A DNA stretch of 64,000 nucleotides from Salinilacustrithrix sp034522155 (GTDB lineage Bacteria > Actinomycetota > Acidimicrobiia > Acidimicrobiales > Salinilacustritrichaceae): contig JAXHLP010000003.1 of assembly GCA_034522155.1 (NCBI GenBank), forward strand, positions 310,001 to 374,000, written 5' to 3'. Below the pieces are notes generated by a model. It did no database searches, was not told where the DNA came from, and saw only the letters and a list, made by a program, of their open reading frames with translations. The position numbers and the translations under genes were made by a program. Positions 8,183 to 16,881 of this stretch are shown one piece after another. Position 1 is the first letter of the stretch. Every line of letters starts with the position of its first letter.

Positions 8183-8207
8183 TCCTCACCGTCACCCTCG
8201 GCTGAGG
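8183..8207 (+). repeat. 25-bp direct repeat, right copy
   Basis: This is an exact copy of 7407-7431, the end of the coiled-coil gene, but here without the rest of that gene. The bases before and after do not match the left copy, so the repeat is exactly bounded. Spacing between the copies is 776 bp and contains only vapBC and short flanks. Confidence 0.9.
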
Positions 8208-8214
8208 CGAGCGG

Positions 8215-8529
8215 TCAGGCCTCGTCGCCGATCAGCATCTCGGCCTTGTTGCCGTACTTCTGGGTCATGCCCATGGCGTGCTTGCTCGCTTCCATGATGC
8301 TGGGGTCGCCCATCGCCTCCTGCATGTCCTCCTGGGAGTCCCAGGTGCCCTGGAACATCACGTAGTAGGGCGGCTCGGTGCCTCGGGGCGTGCCGCTGAA
8401 CACCGTGGTGGTGTGCGACGTCATCTTCGGGAACTTGGCCGCGATCGGCAGATGGTCCGACTTGTACTCGGCGAGGAAGGCCTCGGCATCGGATTCGGGC
8501 TTGGTGTACAGAACGGTGAGGTTTGCCAT
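8215..8529 (-). CDS. EthD-family protein
   Basis: This 104-residue single-domain protein with a ferredoxin-like (dimeric alpha/beta barrel) fold starts ANLTVLYTKPESDAEAFLAE and has the family-typical DHLPIAAKFP. EthD-like proteins accompany catabolic oxygenases and may act as small dehydratases or accessory proteins; the substrate here is unknown. It is monocistronic. The gene ends eight bases after the right 25-bp repeat. Confidence 0.75.
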   Translation of the reverse strand: MANLTVLYTKPESDAEAFLAEYKSDHLPIAAKFPKMTSHTTTVFSGTPRGTEPPYYVMFQGTWDSQEDMQEAMGDPSIMEASKHAMGMTQKYGNKAEMLIGDEA

Positions 8530-8637
8530 GCCCCCTCTCTACCTTGCAGACGCGGCGTTCACCCCACCCACGGAGCTGGCAGCGACCCGTCGGCGGACGC
8601 CGGGGTTCTTGTCATAGGCGGTTGGGATGATGGGTGC

Positions 8638-9428
8638 ATGACTTCGGTTCCGACATCTTCAGCACCTGTGGGCGGCCCGCCGGCCGGTCCCGAGGCGCGG
8701 TTGGATGCCTTGATCGAGGAGCTGGCCGAGTTGCAGGGCCAGCGCAACGTGATCGACGGGCGGATCGTGGAGATCGCCGCCGAGCGCGACGCCGGCAACC
8801 TGTTGGGCGGCACCGGGGAGCGCTCGACCGAGCAGTTCATGGCCTGCAAGACCGGCTCCACCCCGGCCAATGCCCGGCCAATGCCCGGGCGGTGTGCGCG
8901 GTGGCCCGGCGGATGGACGAGTTCCCGACCTGTGTCGACGGGCTGCAGAGTGGGGAGCTGTCGTTGGATCAGGTGTCGACGATCGCCGAGCGGGCCGTGG
9001 CCGGCTCCGACGACCACTACCGCGAGCTCGCCCGCCACGCCACCGTGGCCCAGTTGCGGACGGCGTTGCGTCTGGCACCCAAGCCCAAGGATGCGCCGGA
9101 GGTGGCGCCGGGGCGGTCGGTGCGCCGCATCACCGAAGCCGAGTTCGCCGAGTGGCGCATCAAACTCCCCCACCTCGACGCCGCCGACACCGTCCTCGAC
9201 AACGGCTCCGTGGCCCAAAGACCGACCGAGTCGCCACCCGTGGTGGCGCCCTACCACGGCCCCACCGGCGAACGGGCCGACTGGAAGTGGTACGAACCCT
9301 TCCAACCCGGCGACCCACCACGCCACAACGAGCGGTCCCCGCCGCCACGCGCCCCACCAGCCCGATCATCCGGCCACGCCGGAGCCCGCCCTGCCCGAAC
9401 GGTCGTCCGAGTCGCGATCAGCCGGTGA
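8638..9428 (+). pseudogene. DUF222-type (HNH endonuclease family) protein, frameshifted and without HNH
   Basis: The N-terminus (LDALIEELAELQGQRNVIDG) and the segment ARAVCAVARRMDEFPTCVDG then LSLDQVSTIAERA match the DUF222 domain that precedes HNH nucleases in actinobacteria. The two parts are in different frames because an 11-bp unit is duplicated in tandem at 8864-8885. After about residue 190 the sequence jumps to a proline-rich C-terminus (ERADWKWYEPFQPGD) and no HNH motif is present, so an internal part has been deleted. These genes are multicopy in many actinobacteria and decay often. It overlaps the convergent gene at 9418 by 11 bases. Confidence 0.7.
8864..8885 (+). repeat. 11-bp tandem duplication that breaks the DUF222 frame
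   Basis: The unit CGGCCAATGCC occurs at 8864-8874 and again at 8875-8885. Removing one copy restores one continuous frame through both halves of the DUF222 domain. It is a clear slippage mutation and, because it is 11 bases long, unlikely to be a simple sequencing error. Confidence 0.85.
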
Positions 9429-10770
9429 AGGTCGGCTGTGCCTCGACCGGCGTGGCCGGTGCTGCGGGCTCGGTGGGCTCCGCCGGTGCTGGGGCGGACG
9501 TGGTCACCTCGGCGAGCACCTCGACACAGGTCTCCGTCGTGTTGCCGACCGCGTCCTCGGCGACGATGCACACCTCGTGATCGCCTTCAGGCGGGTCGTA
9601 GGAGCCGGACACGTCCTCGGTCGGGCTGTCGAAGGCGCCATCAACTGCGTCCATCTCGACCTCCTGATCACCGACCACGAGCATCGCGCCCACGAGGTCG
9701 GAGTCACCGGTGCCGACGTCGGTCACCGTCGCCGTCACCTCGCCGTCCTCGGCCACGACATCCTGGGCAACGGGGCCCTCGGCGTCCTCCACGATGTCCG
9801 CCACATCGACATGGGTCGTGCCCTCACCGCCGGCCTCAGCTCCCGTGTCGTCGCCGGTCCCGACGCCGGCAGCGCCGCCGGCGACGTCCATGGTGAAGCC
9901 GGCACCGGTGTCGGCCGCCCCGGTGATCTTCACCCGGCCGCCACCGCCCGCGCCGCCGCCCTGCGCGAATTGACCCGGACCGGCGTCGCCTCCGTCGCCG
10001 CCGCTGGCCGAGATGGTGCCCTCGAGATAGAGGGTGCCGTCGAGTTGGACACCACCGCCGGATCCCCCACCGCCTCCTGGCGTCCCGAAGTCGGGATCGG
10101 TGGCGCCGTCCTCACCGTCGGCGCCGTCGGCCAGGATCGAGCCGTTCAGCCGGACGGTTCCGGTGAGGGAGATGGATGCGCCGCCGTTGCCGCCGGCTCC
10201 CCCGTCGGTGTTGTCGTAGCTACTGCAGTGGTTGCCGCCCGAGCCACCGCCGGAACCTGGCGCGATGTCGGTGCCACTCTCGGTGCCGTAGGTCGGCCCT
10301 CCGGCCCCGCCGAAGTCCTCGCCGCCATTGGCCGAGTCGGTCGAGCCCATTCCGCCCACGCCCCCGTAGCCGCCCCCGCCGCCACCTCCGGAATGCACAC
10401 AAGGTCCGTGGGTTCCACCACCGCCCGCACCTGGCCCAGACCCAGCAGTCCCGTCCACCCCGGTTCCGGCGCTCGTCGGTCCGCCGGCCTGACCCGCACC
10501 GGAACCGTCGATGGTTCCGTCGATCACGATCTCCTCCGCCTCGAGCGAGAACGGGGTCCCCTGCTCGATCTGCGCGGTGACACCAGCTGGGACGGTGAAG
10601 GTCCCGACGTTGGTGAACGCCCCCGAGAGCACGTCGCCGTCGGCGACGGTGATGTCGGCCCCGCCCTTGTCTCCGCCGGTGATCGTCGCGGCCATCGCGG
10701 GGACACCCCACACGGTGACGACCGCCCCGACGATCAGACCGAACGTGGACAACATGGCTCGGGTACGCAT
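9418..10770 (-). CDS. Exported glycine-rich protein with C-terminal Ig-like domain
   Basis: This 450-residue protein starts at ATG 10770 behind AGGAGG. A signal peptide (MLSTFGLIVGAVVTVWGV, ending in AMA) is followed by a beta-rich part and a long glycine-rich middle (residues ~90-300, strings of GGGG with serine). A C-terminal Ig-like stretch (ADGEVTATVTDVGTGD-like, CIVAEDAVGNTTETC) comes before a Pro/Ala tail. No sortase signal or anchor is seen, so it is probably secreted or loosely attached. The glycine-rich part resembles adhesin-like or self-assembling outer proteins. Function is unknown. Confidence 0.75.
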   Translation of the reverse strand: MRTRAMLSTFGLIVGAVVTVWGVPAMAATITGGDKGGADITVADGDVLSGAFTNVGTFTVPAGVTAQIEQGTPFSLEAEEIVIDGTIDGSGAGQAGGPTSAGTGVDGTAGSGPGAGGGGTHGPCVHSGGGGGGGYGGVGGMGSTDSANGGEDFGGAGGPTYGTESGTDIAPGSGGGSGGNHCSSYDNTDGGAGGNGGASISLTGTVRLNGSILADGADGEDGATDPDFGTPGGGGGSGGGVQLDGTLYLEGTISASGGDGGDAGPGQFAQGGGAGGGGRVKITGAADTGAGFTMDVAGGAAGVGTGDDTGAEAGGEGTTHVDVADIVEDAEGPVAQDVVAEDGEVTATVTDVGTGDSDLVGAMLVVGDQEVEMDAVDGAFDSPTEDVSGSYDPPEGDHEVCIVAEDAVGNTTETCVEVLAEVTTSAPAPAEPTEPAAPATPVEAQPTFTG

Positions 10771-10942
10771 GCCCGCCTCCTGAGTGGTGCGCTGCAGAAC
10801 GGGCGGACCCTAATTGAGGTGATCTTCCCGCAAGGAGACTGCCAGGCAAGCAACCGCTGGAGCGGGCGACGACCACCAGTTCGCACCCGCCCCGATCACA
10901 CCTCGATCCGAGGCTGTCCGGGCGTCACAATGGAAAGACCCC

Positions 10943-11500
10943 ATGGCCGATCTCGCACGACTCACCCCCGCCCTGTTCACCGGTGCCGACCTGCCCGACG
11001 ACCACGACCTCGCGCTCGAGGACCTGCGGGAGTGGGAGCGGTTCGGCATCACGCACGTGATCGACACCCGCATCGAGTGGTCGGACGAGCACCTGGTGGT
11101 CGGTGCGCTGCCGTCCGTCCGCTACCTCCACATCGGCGTCGACGACCTCGGCCAGCAGATGCCCGACGACTGGTTCGACCGGGGTGTCGGCTTCGCGCTC
11201 GACGCCTGGCACGAGGATCCCGACGCCGTCGTCGTGGCCCACTGCCACATGGGCATCAACCGCGGACCGTCGATGGCCTACGCCATCCTGCTCGGGCTCG
11301 GCTGGGATCCGGTCGAGGCGATGGACCTCATCCGCCGGCAGCGCCCGATCGCCGGGGTCGACTATGCCGAAGACGCCCTCAGCTGGCACCTGCGCCGGAG
11401 CAGGGTCCCCGACCACGAGCACCGTGCCGCCCGCAGTCGGCTCCTCGCCTTTCGCAAGACGAGCCCGATCCACGCGCCACGGATCACGAAGCACAGCTGA
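10943..11500 (+). CDS. Dual-specificity/tyrosine phosphatase-like protein
   Basis: This 185-residue cytosolic protein has the cysteine phosphatase loop HCHMGINRGPS, with nucleophile C101 and R107. An upstream acidic loop (IGVDDLGQQMPDDW) could supply the general acid. The N-terminus ALFTGADLPDDHD is typical for DUSP-like proteins (strand plus LF.G). It should dephosphorylate proteins or small phosphorylated molecules. It stands alone behind a short gap, with remnants of other genes downstream. Confidence 0.85.
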   Translation: MADLARLTPALFTGADLPDDHDLALEDLREWERFGITHVIDTRIEWSDEHLVVGALPSVRYLHIGVDDLGQQMPDDWFDRGVGFALDAWHEDPDAVVVAHCHMGINRGPSMAYAILLGLGWDPVEAMDLIRRQRPIAGVDYAEDALSWHLRRSRVPDHEHRAARSRLLAFRKTSPIHAPRITKHS

Positions 11501-11629
11501 GGTACGGGTGGTCGGCTCGTTCCTTCTCAGAGAAGCCGGCCTGGATCGTCCACGCGGAGTACGGCGATGGCCAGGCACTGATCACGATCGACGATGGCGG
11601 TGTTCGCCGGGGCTCTTTCCCCGAAGGTC

Positions 11630-11763
11630 GTCGAGTCCGAGGTGCTGGAGTCGACCTCGATCCGGAGGGTGCACAGTGGGGGATGGTGGAGGCACAGCCT
11701 GATGACGTTGCGCTGGGCGTCGGCGGCCGATCCGCGGTCGAGTTCCACCGGCGCGTGCGGTGA
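11630..11763 (+). pseudogene. C-terminal remnant of a DUF1971-like cupin
   Basis: The frame ending at the TGA 11761-11763 contains GVDLDPEGAQWG and VALGVGGRSAVEFHRR. These align with DLDPGDTGVIAPDRP and VELGVGARFAVEFHRH of the intact cupin gene at 20834-21127. The N-terminal half cannot be found in one frame, so this is a remnant of a paralogue. It overlaps the start of the next remnant (GTGA). Confidence 0.4.
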
Positions 11764-11882
11764 GCACCGACGGCGAGGGCGGGCCGCCCCTCCACACGTT
11801 CCATGCCCCCCGGGGCATGGTCGCCTCGGTCGACCACCTCGCGTCGAACCCCGGCGTCAACGCGCAGATCGAGGCTCTCTGA
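11760..11882 (+). pseudogene. N-terminal remnant of a gamma-glutamyltransferase
   Basis: A GTG at 11760 opens 40 codons that read THT-like residues then HAPRGMVASVDHLASNPGVN. This is the start of gamma-glutamyltransferases, where G-MVAS-hPLAS-GV precedes the 'GGNAVDAA' motif. The frame stops at 11882, before that motif. Only the first ~8% of the enzyme remains, so it cannot be active. Confidence 0.45.
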
Positions 11883-11965
11883 TCTGCGAGGGGCTCGGAC
11901 GGTATCCGATCGATACCACACGCTGGGGGGGGTCTCGTGGGTGACGAGCTCGTGCCCGGAGGGTG

Positions 11966-12068
11966 CTACTCGGTCTCGCGGCGTTCGATGATGCGCTCGA
12001 CGGTCATCTCGGAGACCGCCGCGACCTCGGCGATGTCCTGGAGCGAGGCGTCGGCGACCGCCGTAGGG
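11966..12068 (-). pseudogene. Short HTH-like fragment
   Basis: The minus strand reads ADASLQDIAEVAAVSEMTVE then RIIERRETE and stops at 11966. The pattern (ASLQDIAEVAGVS-MTVER) looks like the last helices of a helix-turn-helix protein. No start codon fits, and the upstream part is occupied by the oppositely oriented oxidoreductase. It is a fragment at best. Confidence 0.25.
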
Positions 12069-12118
12069 GCGTTGTATCGTGGGCTGCAGCTCATCCATGA
12101 CGCCGGAGGGGGCGCAGC

Positions 12119-13508
12119 ATGGCGATGCGCTCCTTGGAGACCGACTACCTGGTGGTGGGTGCGGGCGCGATGGGCATGGCCTTCACCGACGCCCTGATCG
12201 ACCATGCCGACGTCCACGTGACTCTCGTCGACCGTCGCCACGGCGCCGGTGGTCACTGGCAGGACGCGTACCCGTTCGTCCAGCTCCACCAGGCGTCGCA
12301 GTTCTACGGCGTCGCGTCGACGGTGCTCGGCACCGGTGCCGTGCAAACCGAAGGCCCGGAGTCGGGGCTCCACGAGCGCGCCCGGCGATCGGAGGTCCAG
12401 CACTACTACGACGACGTCCTGGACCGCCGCTTCGTCGGGTCCGGCCGCGTGGCGTTCCTCGGGGGCAGCGAGTACCACACCGACGGGAACTCGCATCTCG
12501 TCACGTCCCGGGTGTCGGGCGAGACCACCCGCATCGACGTACGACGCCGGTTCGTCGACGCCACCTACCTGTCGCCGACGATTCCCGCCACCACGCCCCC
12601 GCCGTTCGGGGTGGCCGACGGCAGCCGGGTCGTCGCCGTCAACGACCTCGCCCGCCTGGACGACACGCCCGGCAACTACGTGATCGTCGGATCCGGAAAG
12701 ACCGCCACCGACGGGATCGTGTGGTTGCTGACCAACGGCGTGCCGCCCGACCGGATCACCTGGGTGCGGCCGCGCGAACCGTGGATGCTCAACCGTGCCG
12801 TGGTGCAGCCCGACCCGGCGGTGGTCGCTCGGGCTCTCGGCCGACACCATGGCCGCGGCCGCGGAGGCCGAGTCGCTCGACGATCTCTTCCTCCGACTCG
12901 AGACCGCCGGCGTGATGCTGCGCATCGACACCGACCTCGTGCCCACCATGGCCAAGACCCCGACGCTCGGCGAGTGGGAGCTCGACCTGCTCCGCAGCAT
13001 CGAGCACGTCGTCCGCCTCGGCTACATCGACCACGTGTCGTCGAGCGAGATCGTGCTCGACGACGGGGTCATCCCCCTGCCGCCGGGCGCGCTGGTGGTG
13101 CACTGCGCCGCGTCCGGACTGCGGTATCCGCCGGTGGTGCCGATCTGGGGTCCCGACTCGATCCGGCTCCAGACGATCCGCGCCGGCTTCCCGTGCTTCT
13201 GCGCCGCGCTGGCCGGCTACGTGGAGGCGACCCGCGACGACGACCGCGAGCGCAATCGGTTGTGCCCACCCAACAACCTGCCCGACAGCCCCGCCGACTG
13301 GGCCAGGATGCAGGTCCGCGGGACGCTGGCGAGCCGCGCGTACGGCGCGGAAGCCGACATCGCCGCCTGGGCCGACGACTGCGCGCTGAACCCGGCGCGC
13401 ATCCAACCATCACGACGCGACGACCCCGCGGTGCGGGCTGAGGCCACGCGGCTCGGCGACGTCGCCGAGCCCGGACTCACCCGGTTGGCCGAGCTCGCCC
13501 CGACCTGA
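12119..13508 (+). pseudogene. Flavin-dependent oxidoreductase (monooxygenase-like), one frameshift
   Basis: The start ATG at 12119 leads into a dinucleotide-binding motif VVGAGAMGMAF, then HGAGGHWQDAYPFVQLHQAS as in FAD-dependent monooxygenase-like proteins, and a second nucleotide site IVGSGKTATDG near residue 190. Around base 12827 one base disrupts the frame. The remainder (LSADTMAAAAEAESLDDLFL, then PAGYVEATRDDD-like C-terminus) continues in the next frame to 13508. Restored length is ~462 residues, normal for the family. The substrate is unknown. Either a single inactivating indel or a consensus error explains it. Confidence 0.75.
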
Positions 13509-13575
13509 TGCCGGCGGCGGGCGGAACCTCGGCGAGCTGGCGGTCACCCCGGGCGCGCTGGCCAGCCAGCGGGTC

Positions 13576-14568
13576 TCAGAGCGACAGCCAGAGGCGGAGC
13601 AGGTGCCGCCGATCGGCTGGATCGTCGGCGTCGACGTAGCCCGTGCGGGCGTGGACGATGGTGTGGTTGGAGGCGAGCTGGAAGTCGCCGGGGACCAGAT
13701 CCATGTCGAGGTGCATCTCGGGCCGCTCGGCGATCTCTTCCCACACATCGAGGACCTGCCGTTCGGTGTCGGTGAGCTCGACGCCTTCATGGCGGTCGAC
13801 CGAGCCGAAGTAGTCGCAGTGCATGAACGTGCGCAGCTTCTCACCGTCGAAGGCGCACGGCGGGATCTCGCTGTAGCGAGGCTCGACGCCGTCCTCGAGG
13901 CGGCTGTCGAGCTTCAACGGTTCGAACAGCCGGCCGACGAGGTCGGGGTGCTCGACGACGAGTTGGTCGAACACGGCCACCGACGACACGAGACGGCTGG
14001 CCCCGCCCTCGGGCGCGGTGCGTAGACACAGCAGGCCGACCACGTCGGCGGCGTCGCAGTGGAAGCGGATGTGCTTGTTGGTGCGGTACAGGCGGCTGGC
14101 GGGGTGGTTGGCGTCGTCGCCCAGGTCGGCGACGTGGCCGAGCAGGTCGCCGTCGCTGTTCTGGGCACCGGGCCGGCCGAGATGCAGGCCCAGGCACCAG
14201 CAGGCCACCTCGGCCTCGGCCTCGGTCCACTCGTGGACCGGCAAGCCGCGAACCAGGAGGAAGCCGCGGCCGTCGGCGAGCTCGGTCCGCCACCGGGCGA
14301 TGTCGTCGCCGAGGGTGGGGAGCGGGAAGTCGGCCGCAGTGAGCTCACCGGTGGGTGTGCCCGTGGCGGTGGCGGCGTCGACCGCGGCGTGCAGCTCGGC
14401 CCGTTGGTCGTCGCCGAGGGTCACGACCCACTCGTCGGAGCCGGCCAGATCTTCGCCCCGCCATGACGCCGGCCCGCCGACGGGTCCGGCCGGCACCGAT
14501 GCGTGCGGCCGGTCGAGGTAGGTGAGGAGCTGCTCGACGAAGCTCGGGTACGTGGTGGCGTCGGACAT
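13576..14568 (-). CDS. TauD/TfdA-like Fe(II)/2-oxoglutarate dioxygenase
   Basis: This 330-residue enzyme carries the metal triad H170-X-D172 (RFHCDAAD) and H306 (NHTIVHARTGY), and a C-terminal R-rich segment (DRRHLLRLWL) that binds 2-oxoglutarate. GFLLVRGLPV at about 102-111 is also typical of the TauD clan. It would hydroxylate a small molecule while converting 2-oxoglutarate to succinate. The substrate cannot be told. It is on the opposite strand to the frameshifted oxidoreductase and about 120 bases from the hotdog protein gene upstream. Confidence 0.88.
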   Translation of the reverse strand: MSDATTYPSFVEQLLTYLDRPHASVPAGPVGGPASWRGEDLAGSDEWVVTLGDDQRAELHAAVDAATATGTPTGELTAADFPLPTLGDDIARWRTELADGRGFLLVRGLPVHEWTEAEAEVACWCLGLHLGRPGAQNSDGDLLGHVADLGDDANHPASRLYRTNKHIRFHCDAADVVGLLCLRTAPEGGASRLVSSVAVFDQLVVEHPDLVGRLFEPLKLDSRLEDGVEPRYSEIPPCAFDGEKLRTFMHCDYFGSVDRHEGVELTDTERQVLDVWEEIAERPEMHLDMDLVPGDFQLASNHTIVHARTGYVDADDPADRRHLLRLWLSL

Positions 14569-14687
14569 CAGTCGTGCCTCCAGCGCCGAGTCTGGCAGTC
14601 GCCCGGCCGCTGTGCGTGCCGTGTGCGCAGCCGGGCATCGTCAACCCGCGGTGGTGTCCCGTCGGGGCTGGGCGCAGAACCGCGGAT

Positions 14688-15458
14688 TCAGGGCTGGTGG
14701 GCGCGGAACGCCCGGCGCTGGGCCTCGTCGAGCACCACCCACGTGGTGCGGCTGGTGGCGAGCACGGTTCCGGTCGCATCGGAGATCGCGGACCAGGCCG
14801 GACGCTTCCGGCCCTCGGCGGCTCCGGTCCAGCCGGAGACGACGAGGTGCTCGCCGGGCGTGGGCACCCGGTCGACGCGGGCGGCCATCGTGCCGAGGAC
14901 GACGGGGCCCATGTCCGGGTCCTGCTGGAGCCAGGCCTGGCCGCTGGGGCAGTCGAGTGCGGCCCAGACCACCGGCACCGGGATCGTGCCGGTCTCGTCG
15001 ACGAGGGACGGATCGGGCGTCCACGGCCAGACCCACCGGTCGGGACGGTCGGTCGGCGCGGAGAAGATCCGCAGCCCGTCGCCGTCGGCCCGGTCGGGCC
15101 CGCACGTGTAGCAGGTCGGGTACTCGTGGCTGTCCCGGTAGGCGTCGACGTCGAAGTCGGCCGCGGCGGCGACCACCTCGTCGTAGCCGAGCACCGGTGG
15201 TGCGTCGTCGGGAATGTCGATCGGCTGCTCGGCCGGGCGGGCGACCGCGATCAGCGTCTCGCCGGCGAACAACCGCACCTCGTCGCCATCGTGCTCGAGG
15301 GTCAGCGGCGTTTCCAGCGGCGGGGGCGCGCGCAGTTTGACCTCGACATCGCGGCCCCCCAGGGCGGTCGCGGCGGTACCACACGTGTAGCCGCCGTTGG
15401 CCGAGTTCGGCGGACCGCAGTAGCGGCGCGGGATCGACAAGGTGTCCACCAACTGCAC
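14688..15458 (-). CDS. Thioesterase-like hotdog protein
   Basis: This 256-residue protein has a PaaI-like hotdog half at residues ~115-250. CYTCGPDRADGDGLRIF corresponds to the CFGCGP-N-GL motif of this group, and it ends with a strand pattern GTVLATSRTTWVVLDEAQRR. The N-terminal half (RYCGPPNSANGGYTCGTAA) looks like a second, diverged hotdog. It may hydrolyse an acyl-CoA; no active-site acid is certain. It may form a transcription unit with the dioxygenase downstream. Confidence 0.65.
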   Translation of the reverse strand: MQLVDTLSIPRRYCGPPNSANGGYTCGTAATALGGRDVEVKLRAPPPLETPLTLEHDGDEVRLFAGETLIAVARPAEQPIDIPDDAPPVLGYDEVVAAAADFDVDAYRDSHEYPTCYTCGPDRADGDGLRIFSAPTDRPDRWVWPWTPDPSLVDETGTIPVPVVWAALDCPSGQAWLQQDPDMGPVVLGTMAARVDRVPTPGEHLVVSGWTGAAEGRKRPAWSAISDATGTVLATSRTTWVVLDEAQRRAFRAHQP

Positions 15459-15496
15459 GCTCCCACATCCCGGCGGGGTCCAACCAGTGGAACACC

Positions 15497-15655
15497 GTGC
15501 TGAAGCCGCTCCAGGCCAGCACCCAGTACCACCTGCTGCTGCGGGCCACCGACGACAACGGCAACACCGACGAGCGCACGCACAGCTTGGTCCAGGCGTT
15601 CGCCGACCAGACCGACGCCGTGATCAAGACACTCCGACCGAACTCTGCGGGGGCT
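15497..15655 (+). pseudogene. N-terminal remnant of a coiled-coil protein relative
   Basis: A frame read from 15497 contains SLVQAFADQTDAVIKTLRPN. This aligns with ALTEAFADRTDLVIEMLRTD of the coiled-coil protein at 6983. The preceding sequence (QWNTVLKPLQASTQYHLLLR) reads like protein but is unrelated to it, and the frame runs on into the macrodomain gene in the wrong frame. It is a broken relative with no coil or membrane part left. Confidence 0.4.
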
Positions 15656-15701
15656 CCTAGTCTCGGGAACGCAGGACGATCGAGCGCAGGAGGGGAACGG
15701 C

Positions 15702-16247
15702 ATGGTTTCGAAGTCGATCGACGGCGTGGTCATCGAGCTGGCCGAGGGAGACATCGTCGACCAGCCCGAGTTCGACGCGGTGGTCAACGCCGCCAACGCC
15801 GAGCTCATGCCCGGCGGCGGCGTGGCCGGCGCGATCCACCGGGCAGCCGGTCCCGCGCTCGCCGAGGAGTGCCGGCCGTTGGCGCCCATCAGACCCGGGG
15901 AGTGCGTGATCACGTCGGCACCCGGACTCCCGAACCGCCACATCCTCCACTGCCTGGGTCCGGTCTACGGCCTCGACACCCCCGAAGCCGAGCTCCTCGC
16001 GTCCTGCTACCGCCAGGCGCTCGAGATCGCCGACGGCAACGGCTTGGCGTCAGTGGCGTTCCCGGCCATCTCCACCGGTGCCTTCGGCTACCCGATGCAG
16101 CCGGCCGCGGACATCGCCATCACCACGGTCGCGGAGACGGCCTCCCGGCTCGACCACGTGACACGAGTGCGCTTCGTGCTCGTGGGCTCGGGCGCGTTCG
16201 ACGCCCACCGCGAGGCGCTGGAACGCGTGGACGACTCGGCCGGCTGA
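15702..16247 (+). CDS. Macrodomain protein (ADP-ribose binding or hydrolysing)
   Basis: This 181-residue single macrodomain has all main signatures: GDIVDQPEFDAVVNAANAEL with the Asn pair, MPGGGVAGAIHRAAG and the later ISTGAFGYP loop. Such proteins bind ADP-ribose or remove O-acetyl or mono-ADP-ribosyl groups; a YmdB-like deacetylase/hydrolase role is plausible. The start ATG at 15702 is preceded by GAGGGG. It is monocistronic and convergent with the cupredoxin gene, with a hairpin terminator between. Confidence 0.92.
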   Translation: MVSKSIDGVVIELAEGDIVDQPEFDAVVNAANAELMPGGGVAGAIHRAAGPALAEECRPLAPIRPGECVITSAPGLPNRHILHCLGPVYGLDTPEAELLASCYRQALEIADGNGLASVAFPAISTGAFGYPMQPAADIAITTVAETASRLDHVTRVRFVLVGSGAFDAHREALERVDDSAG

Positions 16248-16313
16248 GACCGAGGGGCCGAGGGGGACTGCCGTGCGTGTGCTCGGCGGATGGTGCGGCT
16301 CGACCAGAAGACG

Positions 16314-16333
16314 AGCGGACACCGTCGTCCGCT
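16314..16333. terminator. Hairpin between convergent genes
   Basis: AGCGGAC at 16314-16320 pairs perfectly with GTCCGCT at 16327-16333 over a 6-base loop. It lies between the macrodomain gene (+) and the cupredoxin gene (-), so it can serve both. No U-run follows. Confidence 0.5.
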
Positions 16334-16356
16334 GATCTCGACCCCCGGGCCTCGGG

Positions 16357-16776
16357 CTAGCCCTCGCCGACGGTGAGCGTGCCCTCCATGCCGGCGTCGA
16401 AGTGCCCCTCGATCACGCAGACCACCTGGTAGGTACCGGCGTCCTCGACGGTGAACGACTCGGTCGCCGACTCGCCGGCCGGAATCGCCTCGACCTCGAA
16501 CAGGACCTTGTCCTCGGCGAACTCGTCCTCGGACTCGATGTCCTCGCCCTGCTTGATCACCGCCCACTCGTGCTCGACGGAGCCGACGTTGGTGAAGTCG
16601 ATGGTGATCTCCTCGCCTGCGGGCACCGCCCAGGAGTCCGGATCGAACTCGAACTCCGTCGCCTCGGCCTCGATCTCCGTCGAGGTTGCGACATCGTCGT
16701 CGTCACCACCACAGGCACCGAGCAGCAGTACCGCGACGCCGACCGCGGCCAAGACACCGTTTTTCCCATGAAGCAT
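16357..16776 (-). CDS. Cupredoxin-like lipoprotein
   Basis: The 139-residue exported lipoprotein starts at ATG 16776 (MLHGKNGVLAAVGVAVLLLG), with lipobox LLGAC and an acidic linker. The cupredoxin fold has the likely copper ligands in VEHEWAV (His), VVCVIEGHF (Cys and His) and AGMEG (Met). It resembles small blue copper proteins that carry electrons on the outer face of the membrane. In this genome the caa3 oxidase at 43-50 kb is a possible acceptor, but there is no operon link. An upstream in-frame start at 16848 would destroy the signal peptide. Confidence 0.85.
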   Translation of the reverse strand: MLHGKNGVLAAVGVAVLLLGACGGDDDDVATSTEIEAEATEFEFDPDSWAVPAGEEITIDFTNVGSVEHEWAVIKQGEDIESEDEFAEDKVLFEVEAIPAGESATESFTVEDAGTYQVVCVIEGHFDAGMEGTLTVGEG

Positions 16777-16881
16777 GGTCACATCCCTTCCCTTTCGACG
16801 CCTGACGCTAGGCATCCCGAGGGGCAGCGGGACAGGGCCGAAGGTCACTTCGCCGGGGTGGTGTGGGGCTCTACGGGCCGG

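Noticed and set aside
8278..11763. Open frame of 1161 codons on the plus strand
   Set aside because: It runs antisense through the exported glycine-rich gene and links pieces of three different genes; long stop-free frames are expected in DNA of this GC content.
15497..16360. Long frame overlapping the macrodomain gene in another frame
   Set aside because: Only its first ~50 codons have any likeness (to the coiled-coil protein); the rest is arginine-rich shadow of the macrodomain gene.
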